Shown piece after piece: positions 10,904 to 20,800 of a DNA stretch of 64,000 nt (positions are counted from its first letter, which is position 1; each line of letters begins with the position of its first letter). Position numbers and translations under genes: made by a program. This DNA is from Ciona intestinalis (Eukaryota; Chordata; Ascidiacea; Phlebobranchia; Cionidae): the NCBI RefSeq assembly GCF_000224145.3, contig NC_020179.2, forward strand, positions 3,003,885 through 3,067,884, written 5' to 3'. The notes under the pieces were generated by a model. It made no database searches and was not told the origin of the DNA. It was given only the letters and a program-made list of their open reading frames with translations.

Positions 10904-13900
10904 TCAACATATCCATTCTGGTTTTCTATATCCAAACATTTCGAAATCCCGCCGTCTGTTTTCATAGAGTCTGTTCGCCAACTCTTTCGGGATCGTTTTA
11001 AAATATTCCATGGTTTTGTTGCTTTTTGTAGAGCGACCGATTTGATTTTTAAAAAAATCTTTGCTGTGTTCGGCAGTTAGGTTCAGCAGTGACGTCACGT
11101 AACGTACGTCATTTTCCAGTGTATCCATCTTCATTATGACGTCATAACCATGCGCACAAGGCTCACAAAGCTGCACATAATCCGCCCAGTGGCCGTCCAT
11201 TTGTGTTTCTTTTGTTGTTAGCAAATAATTAAGAAAATCTTCAAATGTTGCGTGTTTAGGTTCGGTAGCGTTGCGTTTGCTCACATCCGATCTAAGGTGA
11301 CGATATTCTTGGTTTATCTTTAACGACAGGTCTCGATAATGCTTGCTGTGTCCACCGCCTGTCGGTATCAGTTTGTCTGCGTAGCCGGACACGAACCTTT
11401 CGAATGGATCCCTCACGAGAATAACCTGAAGAGTAAGTGTAGTACACAGGTGCAAAAAACAAGAGTTTTCAGCCGTTTTGATGCAAACATGACGTTTAAG
11501 GTACGATTTTCATATCAAACGTTTCGGTTCATAAAATAAGGTCATTTTTAACGAAGTTAAAACGGCCTAAACAGTTTGTTAGAGGTTAAAATTTATCCCT
11601 GAATATTTAATTCATACCGAAGTCCACCGCGCATAAAAAGGATGACCGTGGCTGCAGACACGCAGTGAATCATCAAGAAAAAATTTGCGCCCACAATATA
11701 TAATGAAACTTTCTAGGTAATTGTTTTTCGTTTGTTGTGTTTATGGCAGACAGTTTAGACAACCTATATTAGTGACCACTGATGGGTTGGAGTAATTTTC
11801 TCGCAGTGCCAAGTATTTTTAGAGCGCCACATCATTTCCTGTCTCTACGTACAACAAAATTGCAAAACATCTAGGCCAGAGCACATAACGTTGTTAGTAC
11901 CTTGGTATAACTATTCCACATAACAGTTTTTTCTTCTGTGTTTGAAATCGCACTGAAACGAAGTTTCCCTGACTCTCGTAACCAACCAGAAAAGTCCATG
12001 TCCGACCATTTGACATCATTCATATTAAGTATTGTAAACAGCATGGTAGAACTTCCACTTTTGTAAATATCACAAACTGCGAGCTGATTAGAAATCATAG
12101 TTTAACTACAACACCATAGCCTATAGTAGGGTGGGGGAAGATGGAACACATTTTCATTCTGTTTTTTTTTCGTCCTATTTGATAGAAAACAAAGAACATT
12201 GAAAGAATTATAAATCCGTGTTCTCACGACTTCCATAGATCGTTGTTAATTGTTTGAAACACGGTCAGGATATTTGGATATCATGCGCTAAAGGTGTCCC
12301 ATATTTCTCCACAGTACTATATACTTTATATGGATTGCACTATTGACGTATTTCCTCGAAAAAAAACTTAACATTCTATTCAATAACAAATATCTACCTT
12401 GTATTTTTTACAATAAAATGCCCTTTCAAAATGCGAGGTACCCGTTCCATTACAGTTGTTGTCCAACGCTGTACAAGCTCTTGTTAACGTTTCTTTGCGT
12501 TCTTTAATGGTTGTTTCCATTAAGGATATAAATTGTTTGTCTTCATGAACTTGTTCGTGTGTATCCGTCATAGTTGTCATCTTAGCTTCCGGTACATTAG
12601 TTGTTCTTGGCAACGCTGTCAAGTTTTTCGTTTCATATCGTCCTCGTGTCGCAAAACATTTCATGAACTAAATAGGAATGTAACTTGCTTTATCCTCGCG
12701 TGGCCGGAAAACGGCAGTCGTTATAACACAGATGTTATGTTTCACACACTTCGTGACAGCTTATATACGAGTTACCAAGTATGTTATACTTTGTGGGTGA
12801 ATATTGGTTTTTCATTTTTTATGTGTGGCTAATAATTTGGATAATCCATTAGTGACCACTAGGTTAGAGCAATTGCCGTTAAATGTCTTGCCAAAGGACA
12901 CATATAACGCCCACAAAGGGTAATAGCGACCAGAGCCATAGAAATACAGGGTAGTCCAACTCGTTGTTACGTAAAAGACAAATTGAACGCCAATTTGTGC
13001 CCAAAATAACACAGTAGGTATAGGGTAAATGCATGTTGTTCGGTAATTTAAAGGAACTAAAAATTAAATTTAAGGTTGGAAACTAAAAAACATGCACTAT
13101 TTGTTTTCTGTATCCAAAAAGTCAAAAACGAGATTTAGAAGCGTTGAATTTGTGACATTTTATTCTTATAATATGGGTTATTATATATATTTTTCGCAAA
13201 GAAAGTTTGATAAGGTAAATACAAACTATTTCACGACTTTCTACAAAAGGAAATCATCGCAAATTAAACCTAACAAGTTCGTTCAATCCTACATATCCTA
13301 CTAAAACCATCTGAAGTAAAATGACCAGCAGACCAGTGTAATGCGTTGCTTCTTTTTTGCTAAGATCCACTCTTCCCTTTGGAAATAAAAACAAGTATAC
13401 TTCGCTTTACAATTGTGGGCGTAAAGGTGTGGCGCAGTTGGTTCCTCAAGTCACAGGACAGGGAGGGCTTATATAAAATGGCGAGTAAGCAAAATGCGAA
13501 AAGAAGCAGTAAACACGAGAAAGAGGTTTAAACTTGGTTTTGTCAGTTACAACATTATACAGCAAGGCTCTGTATTGTCACAGAGCAAAGTCTCTCGGCA
13601 CTGTCCTAACAATGGGATTTCCCCATCAAGCTGTTTGTGTGCGATTGTCATTGTTACAAGTGGGAAGGACAACGATTATATTAAATATCTGTGCTCGAAG
13701 CGCACTCAACCGCTACACAGTCATTGGAAACTTACAAACTAATTTTCCACCAAGCATGGTAGGCTATTTTGTGTGGTTATCGGACACTGATCTAAGACAT
13801 TGAGGAATTAATGCCCCCCCAATAAACAGTTGACGTCAGTTGAAGTATTGTTAATACTTTAAAAAACGTTTTGACTTGCCGTTTGATCTATCAAAAACTA

Positions 13901-14290
13901 TACACCAATAAACCATTTTTTACAACTTTAAAATTTAATTTTTGAAGTGTTTATAAGTTTTAAACTGGGTCACTGAACAACTAGTTGTTAATTTAGTATC
14001 AGTAGACATAAAAATTTTTTCATATGCAAAAAATTGCGCTACTATAAAAAACTGTGGGACGGACTTTTTACGTTCATTGCGAAAGTCGCCGCTTTTGCCC
14101 GATTTTGGAAACAAGATGGCGCCAGCAGTTGGACTACCCGGTGTTTTTACAACTCTTTTAGTAGTTTTCGTGTTTTAAACTGAAACATAAAACTTACCTT
14201 AACGTTGGGCAACACAGTGAAACTAGATAGCATTCCACCAAAAACAAAACCAATGCAAAAGACAACAAGTATCTGACGTTTGCTATACAT
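10904..14290 (-). CDS. carbohydrate sulfotransferase (HNK-1ST/CHST type), copy B
   Basis: Paralogue of the gene at 4499-6429, with the same predicted role in Golgi glycan sulfation. Exons (minus): 14290-14198 (93 nt), 12667-12398 (270), 12083-11901 (183), 11425-10904 (522 with stop), all phase 0, giving 355 aa. Exons 1, 3 and 4 have exactly the lengths of copy A; exon 2 is 33 nt longer. Exon 1 is the signal anchor. Exon 3 has the 5'-phosphosulfate loop IYKSGSSTM. Exon 4 has ILVRDPFERFVSGY, with Asp where copy A has His, and the HW....LCEPC signature. The start is the first in-frame ATG before the anchor helix. Intron 1 (about 1.5 kb) contains a SINE next to the exon 2 acceptor and an open region on the plus strand. 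Intron 2 holds an M1 MITE. Confidence 0.9.
12124..12320 (-). mobile_element. M1 MITE
   Basis: Full length, in intron 2 of sulfotransferase B, beginning about 40 bp upstream (in gene sense) of exon 3. The right end is CCACAGTACTATA instead of CCACCCTACTATA, a variant shared with several other copies in this window. Confidence 0.85.
12671..12945 (-). mobile_element. S1 SINE (family description)
   Basis: This entry defines the family. S1 in full has a tRNA-like head (A box GTGGTTAGCGCCTGCC, then a GGGTTCAAGGC B box), a middle with GCAATTGCTCCAACCCAGTGG and AATGGGTTGTCCAAATTA, an A-rich spacer, and a 3' module with GGTAACTCGTAAGC and GTTATAACGACTGTCGTTTT. It ends CGAGGATAAAGTAAGTTACATTC with an ATTC-type tail. 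A composite SINE called Cics-1 has been described from Ciona; identity is not tested here. In this copy the 3' end lies against exon 2 of sulfotransferase B, so the acceptor at 12668 is only a few bases beyond the SINE. Confidence 0.85.
13460..13803 (+). other. possible nested transcription unit in intron 1 of sulfotransferase B
   Basis: A TATA-like word (TTATATAAAA, 13469-13478) runs directly into ATG at 13478, which opens an 18-codon Lys/Ser-rich frame ending at 13531. A second frame without a proper ATG start stays open from 13534 to 13803. GC content is higher than in the rest of the intron. I recognise no protein family, and the two frames could not be joined by a convincing splice. It may be a decayed or spliced gene opposite the host, or chance. 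Confidence 0.2.
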
Positions 14291-14853
14291 TTTAAAACGC
14301 ACTATATATTGCCATATGCTCAGGAAATCTAGCAATACCTTCTGTATGTATAGAAAAGTCAAGTAGAAAATATTTACTCACCTGTCTCTAAGCCAACAGT
14401 CACTTTTATAGTCACCTGTAAACTGTTATATAAAGTTTACTGGACAATACCTGTTATTTGATTAAAGAATCTCAGATGAAACTTGCGCATAACTACTATA
14501 TACCCGCAATTTAAAATGCCTTCTTCGTTACGTGTTTTAAAGAAACGAGGCCACTGACTGGGCCCCTATTCGGAATCCAATGTAATTTGAAACTAACTTG
14601 GAATGAATGCGAGTAGCCACTGTCAATCCTTAACTAAAGTCTACAATACGTAAGACGACTTCCAGTGAATGGCCAGTACTGGAATTAACAAAGAAGATAT
14701 GTCAACACATAATGTAAACCGCACACATGTATGAGTGGTCACATTACCTAATTTTACTAAAGTTGACAGTTGTATGTGGGGTAAGTACATGATCATAGTA
14801 AACATTTTTTACGCGTTATAAGTTACAAATCATATAGAAATAACGGCATATAC

Positions 14854-14887
14854 CACGGCCTACTAGAGATATCTCTAGTAGGCCGTG
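14854..14887. repeat. perfect 34-bp palindrome
   Basis: CACGGCCTACTAGAGAT is followed at once by its exact reverse complement, with no spacer. The outer flanks (GCATATAC left, CATATAC right) are not part of the palindrome. Confidence 0.95.
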
Positions 14888-15058
14888 CATATACTTATTT
14901 AACACGTTGCACATTGCTGCTCTAATTCATATTACACCCGCTACAGCTAAACTAAGGCCTTTAATATTTATCGAGTTATACAAACATGTTTAGGTTGCGG
15001 CTCACTGGGTAATTCAAGTATAATAAAGGTTAGCGTATAATGAAAGAGTCGTGACATT

Positions 15059-15108
15059 NNNNNNNNNNNNNNNNNNNNNNNNNNNNNNNNNNNNNNNNNN
15101 NNNNNNNN
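15059..15108. other. assembly gap (50 N)
   Basis: Run of N, probably a placeholder of fixed length, interrupting the head of the SINE at 15109-15354. Confidence 0.99.
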
Positions 15109-15354
15109 GTCCTTGAGCAAGACACTTAACGGCAATTGCTCCAACCCAGTGGTCACTAATGGGTTGTCCAAATTAACAGCCATACATAAAAATGAAAAAA
15201 AAAATCAAAAAAATTACCCACAAAGTAACATACTTGGTAACTCGTAAGCTGACGCGAGGTGCACACCCGTGTTATAACGACTGTCGTTTTCCGGCCACGC
15301 GAGGATAAAGTAAGTTACATTCATTCATTCATTCATTCATTCATTCATTCATTC
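15109..15354 (+). mobile_element. S1 SINE with ATTC tail, 5' part in gap
   Basis: The middle and 3' module are present and well preserved (TTATAACGACTGTCGTTTTC, CGAGGATAAAGTAAG). The tail is nine to ten uninterrupted ATTC units (15318-15354), the longest pure microsatellite in the window. Confidence 0.9.
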
Positions 15355-15545
15355 ACAGTTTCTACGACAAGGGTGTTTTTTCCATTACTTCGTGACCGTT
15401 TACGAGTTACCACGAAGTAAAAAAAATGTTTGCTTTTTAATGTATGGCTGACAATTTAAACAATGCATTGTGAGCACCTGGGTTTGAGCAATCGCCGTTA
15501 AGTGTTTTGAGCAAGGAAACACACCCACAGCGGTTACACCCCCGA
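15355..15545 (-). mobile_element. S1 SINE, partial, tail to tail with the previous copy
   Basis: Minus-oriented middle and 3' parts, more diverged than the copy to its left. The two copies share the ATTC tract between them. Confidence 0.75.
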
Positions 15546-17162
15546 ACATCAAATCTGAAACCTATATAGAAGCAAACTTGGGGATCACCATGCCACAGCG
15601 CCAAACAAAAGCATACGATGAGAAATGACCTTGAGATTAATGAGAAGTTATGATAAAAGTTTGTTAGAAGTTAAAAGGTCATACTAGTTGCATGGTCATG
15701 AATTTAATTTCCCGGGAAGTAAAAATATAAATTCTGAATGTATTATTGAGCACGTTAGTGGCCATATAGATCGTTGTTTTTTTACGCGATTTTTTTTTAT
15801 CTCAATTCCTAATTGTAACTTATCTCAATTCCTAGTTGTAGCGTTTATCTTTATTCTCTTGATTGAAATCAAATCATAATATATATTTAAAAATTTTAGA
15901 CTTAATTTTTAGATTTAAAAGCTCATGATTAGCGATAAATTAACGATTATTTTTCTCATGTACTTTAACATAGCGAAAACACTGTCTGGAAATTTGGGAG
16001 GACACGTGTTGGTGAGATAAGAAATCCACACAACGATTCACAACTGAATCAAACTATTACCATTTAAGTGGGGATTAAATGTACTTCTCTTATACCGTAT
16101 TATCATTAATCGCAATTAACACATTATTTACAATTAAACATCATATGAATAATTATAACTTCTAACATTACCTAATCAATGCGTAATTACGGTTTATCCA
16201 AATGAAAACAAGCGTTTTTAAGCGAAGACAAGGTTAACTAATGTAAGTTAACAAGGGTACTAGAGTTGTGCAAAGCGTATTTACACATATTCTTTACCAA
16301 TTACTCAATCCTCATACATCATAAGTCTTTATGAGTTATAATACATGTATAAATGCATTCGACCTACTGCTCCAAAGCCACCAATGGGAATTGAAAACCG
16401 CTTTGAAACGATTCATTAGCTTTATTAAATAAGGTTTAAACAAACTTAAAACGATTCATAGCAACCTAAAAGAAACAAAGAGTTAAAGTAGTTAAAGACA
16501 ACTTAAACGCGCACTCGAACTTAACTGCAGTACAAATGGCAAGTAACACATGCAAACTGAGTAACGTGGCAAATTAAGAAATGCGGTAGAAACGTAGGAA
16601 TGTTAATTAGGAGCGGCGCACTTAAAGCGGCGCGTAACAATAATAAGAGAGAAAAAATTCAGCGAAGGAATTCACTACACGCTTTGTTGGTTACTTCGGG
16701 TTTGTTTTCTGATCGAGCTCAGTCGACCGTTGCAGTAAAAGGATTAATTATAATTAGTTTTAAACGTGCTCACGCATGAGATCTTTGATCTCTTGTTTCT
16801 ATTACTGACCATCAGTTGCTACGGGAAATAACCGTTACAAAGGAAAGACTGCGCAATCATATATGTGGTCACTATTATTGTTTTAAACGTTTTATTTCGG
16901 CGATGTATAAAATATTTTGCTCCTCTGCGTATACTTTCTGTTGTACTGAAGTAGTAAAACAGTTATGTTAACTGTATTGGTGGCATTACGGTAGTCTAAA
17001 TTTTGCATTATTATACAAGATACGTTTACAACATTATGGTGTATATACTGAAATACTGTGATACTATAGCTTTGGAATATCATTAACTACAAAATCTTAT
17101 GCTTTCTCCAGCACTTATACCAGCGAAATTTTTGCTAAGTTAAATCAACAATTAAAACAATA

Positions 17163-17453
17163 ATGTCTGAGGTAGAAGAGACCATTAAAAGGATCCAGAG
17201 CCACAAAGGCGTCATTGGTATCATAGTCGTTAACTGTGAAGGAATCCCGATTCGTTCAACTATAGATAATGCAACCACAGTCCAATATGCTGGCTTAATT
17301 CATCAACTTACTCTCAAATCTCGTAGCACCATTCGGGACATTGACCCACAAGATGATCTGATTTTCCTACGTCTCAGATCCAAGAAACATGAAATTATGG
17401 TTGCCCCCGATAAAGAATATCTTCTTATTGTCATCCAAAACCCATCGGAGTGA
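17163..17453 (+). CDS. DYNLRB1: dynein light chain roadblock-type
   Basis: A single uninterrupted exon of 96 aa, the same length as vertebrate DYNLRB1/2 and collinear with them from memory: [21 protein letters not shown], an [10 protein letters not shown] segment, and the C-terminal [11 protein letters not shown] and QNPSE. It is the whole roadblock/LC7 domain. The protein dimerises and binds dynein intermediate chain in cytoplasmic, and often axonemal, dynein. The ATG at 17163 matches the family start. A polyadenylation signal AATAAA follows at 17469-17474. Vertebrate orthologues have introns, so this copy has lost them or arose by retroposition. The intact frame argues for function. The next gene starts 400 bp downstream on the same strand, too far for the tight spacing of a typical Ciona operon. 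Confidence 0.97.
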   Translation: MSEVEETIKRIQSHKGVIGIIVVNCEGIPIRSTIDNATTVQYAGLIHQLTLKSRSTIRDIDPQDDLIFLRLRSKKHEIMVAPDKEYLLIVIQNPSE

Positions 17454-17468
17454 TTAAAATGGGTCAAA

Positions 17469-17474
17469 AATAAA
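17469..17474 (+). terminator. polyadenylation signal AATAAA of DYNLRB1
   Basis: Lies 16 bases after the stop codon; a very short 3' untranslated region is implied. Confidence 0.6.
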
Positions 17475-17852
17475 GTTTTCAGTTTTACCGCATTTACCCT
17501 CCATACCTTATGTACTGTTTTGATTGTTCTATTTTCCAACAAATGCATGGTTGCATTAAATATTATTTTCGTATTAAGTTATATTGTTATAAATGTTTGT
17601 CTGCGTTGTTTACAAATGTATGCTGTAAAACGAATCCCCCATTTCAAAGCAGAATTTTTGATTTTTAAATGGCCATTTACTAACAAATGTTATATATATA
17701 ATAAATAATAAAATTAGTAAACTGCTAAATTCCATTTGCATGTTCAAATTGTTTGTATTTTGTGTTCAGACTATGCAATGCAAAACACTGGTGTATCGAA
17801 AATTATATGTAAAAATTTGATATTTGCGTCACGAAATATTTGAAGAAAAATC

Positions 17853-20800
17853 ATGGGCAATGTGGTTGCAAAAGTTGGTGACCTGCCAGATGCTGTGAAC
17901 TCCATGCAAGCAACTTCTAAAATGATGCAACAGTCAGAAGCTACTCATGAAATATTTAAGGTGAATCTCTTCAGTTTAATCAATTATCTGTTTTTCACAC
18001 TACCATGTGCAGTGTATATGTCAGTTTAGACAGGTATTACATTAAAACAGACAGCTAGTACACAAAACTAATAGTATAGTAGGGTGGGGGAAAATAGGAC
18101 ACTTTTAGCACATAATATCCAAATAAATTGATTTTTAAACAATTAACAACGGTTTATGGGAGTCGTGAGGAAGATACAGTTTTATAATTCTTTGAATGTT
18201 TTTTGTCTACTAAACAACCAAAACTACTAATGTTCCTACAGTTGGTTCGACCACCCACAGATGGTGGTAATGTTTCCACTGATGAAGGACGTGGGATTCT
18301 CGTTGATGAAATGTCCAAAGCATTTCAAAGCAAGGACTACGAAACTCTGCACAAAGTTATTAGGTAATAATAATGTCGGGTGTAAATTCCCACTAAAAAT
18401 AGACTATTTTTAGGGGACTTATATTTTTTAGAAAAGTTTTGCAGCATTTTTGTCAAAATTGAAATAGAAAACAATATATCAGTGGCTCACTATGCCTGGT
18501 AGCAGAAAACAGAATGTTTGAAATAGAAAATTCATGAATGAATAGGGTATAACTTACGTTATACTTGCGTGGCGGGAAAACGACAGTGATTATAGCAGGG
18601 GTGTTCTGTTTCATACATCTCCTGCCAGCTTACGAGTTACCATGTATGTTACTTTATGTATGTATATATAATATATGCTGTTGCTTGTTTCCGCAAGGTA
18701 TATTATAAATCTGAATGAAATCTTCCGGCAATTATTTGCTTATATAAGTTTTTAATACACCTTTTTTTTTATAAAATTTCAACTTTTTTATATAAAACAA
18801 ATTGTGAGCTTTTTATGAAGTTTTAAATTATGATCANNNNNNNNNNNNNNNNNNNNNNNNNNNNNNNNNNNNNNNNNNNNNNNNNNNNNNNNNNNNNNNN
18901 NNNNNNNNNNNNNNNNNNNNNNNNNNNNNNNNNNNNNNNNNNNNNNNNNNNNNNNNNNNNNNNNNNNNNNNNNNNNNNNNNNNNNNNNNNNNNNNNNNTT
19001 TTTACAGGGAAAAGATAGGATGTTACTTGTACAATGGCGGTGAAGGAAAACAGGTCCCATTAAAGATCTTGTGGAGAAAAGACACCAACAGAAAGAGAAG
19101 AATGCTATGAATAGTTTGGACAGTTTACCTTCAATTAATCCATTATCAAATTTAAAAACACCGAAAAGTTTTGGATTGCCATTTACATATACTGGGAACA
19201 GTAAGATGTTACTTAAATATCTTGAAATAAATTATCAAACGTTTTAAATGTATTTAATCACTAGTGTAAATAGGAAATTGTTAAATGCCTCTGTCATATT
19301 AAAGTTACAATTGGTATTGGCAATAAGAATAGTTTTTTGACTTTAAACTAGTTTGTATACTATATATATATCTTTTTTAGTTTTCAAATATGTATTATAG
19401 GTTCTAGGTTGGGCCATTGGGGGAAAATGGTTCATATTTTCATTTTCTTTTATCATTCCATTTGGTAGTAAACAAAGAAAATTTTCAGAATTATATAGTC
19501 ATATCTGTACAACTCCAAAAACCCTCTGTAAATGCCATTGGTAAAAAACGCTTAGGAAATATGGGATGTTATCCCTTGTACTCATACAGCTATACTGGAT
19601 ACATATAGCACGCTGGGAAAAGATGGAAACCTTTTCTTTCCGTTTTCTCATTCCATTTGGTAGTAAACAAAGAACATTCAAAGAATTATAAAACCGTATC
19701 CTCACGAATCTCATAGACCGTTGTTAATTGTTTAAAACACGATCAGGATTTGGACATTATGTGCTAAAGATGGCCAGTCTCCCCCACCCTACTATACACT
19801 GTTTAATATAATTAAGTGTAAATACCCTATTTATTTAACAGATGAAACAAGGTTGTGTTGTTGGGATATCAATAAGCGAGGTCCTTTAGGTGAAACTGCA
19901 TTGCATGTTTGTTTTCTAAACAATTCAACCACACACAATATGCTGGCAAAAGAAATGATGAAAGTTTTCCCAAACTTAGGTGGGAAGTTTTTATTCATGT
20001 AAAAGTAACTGTGTAGTCTGGCGACGCGGCAAAGTGGTTAGCACCTGCTTTTAACCTAGAGGCAATGGGTCATGCTTTGCGCTGCTACCATTGTAGGCGT
20101 ATGTGTCATTGGGCGAGGCACTTAACAGCAATTGCTCCAACCCAGTGGTCACTAATGGGTTGTCCAAATTATCAGCCATACATTAAAAAAAAAGAAAAAA
20201 TCACAAAAAAATAATCACCCACGAAGTAACATATAATTATGGTAACTCATAAGCTCGCACAAGGTGTATGAACACCAACGACTGTCAATATAATATTAAA
20301 AAGGAAAAATCTTATTTGAACCCTTGATTTTCAGTGGTTGATATTTATCTGGGTGACGAATATTACGGGGAGAATGTTTTACACATGACCATTGCAAACG
20401 AAGATATTGAAATGACGAGGTATTTTCTCAAACAAAGAAAAGAGGTAAAAGCTACAGATATAACAGTTTAGTTTAAAAACATGATTTTAATATTTTTTTA
20501 AAAAGTATTGGTGCTAGACTCTGTCATAATCAAAGCTTATAGCTAAAGCTGCCAAAAATAGTCACACACATATTTACGTACGTGGTGACTTGTAAGTGGG
20601 CATAAGGTGTGTGAAACAGAACACCTATGTTATAAATTATAACAACTGTCAATGCCCACCACTCTAGGATAAATAAGTTACATTTTGGGGATGTGCTGAA
20701 GTTGAAAAAGCTCGGGTTCGCCGAGCGCCGAGCTTCAACGAAAAGCTTGGCACAAGCCCGAGCACCTATGACGTCATCAAGGAGAAAGGCGTACGAAAAT

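Larger units (their letters stand above)
14363..17162. other. gene-free stretch between sulfotransferase B and DYNLRB1
   Basis: Holds a perfect palindrome (14854-14887), a 50-N gap, two SINE copies facing each other around an ATTC microsatellite, and about 1.6 kb of AT-rich DNA without recognised genes (15546-17162). The promoter of the plus-strand light-chain gene must lie in its right part. No clear TATA box is seen. Confidence 0.5.

Noticed and set aside
11339-11539. Plus-strand open frame over exon 4 of sulfotransferase B
   Set aside because: Antisense shadow of the real exon.
18830-19060. Open frames running through the N gap
   Set aside because: They are produced by translating unknown bases.
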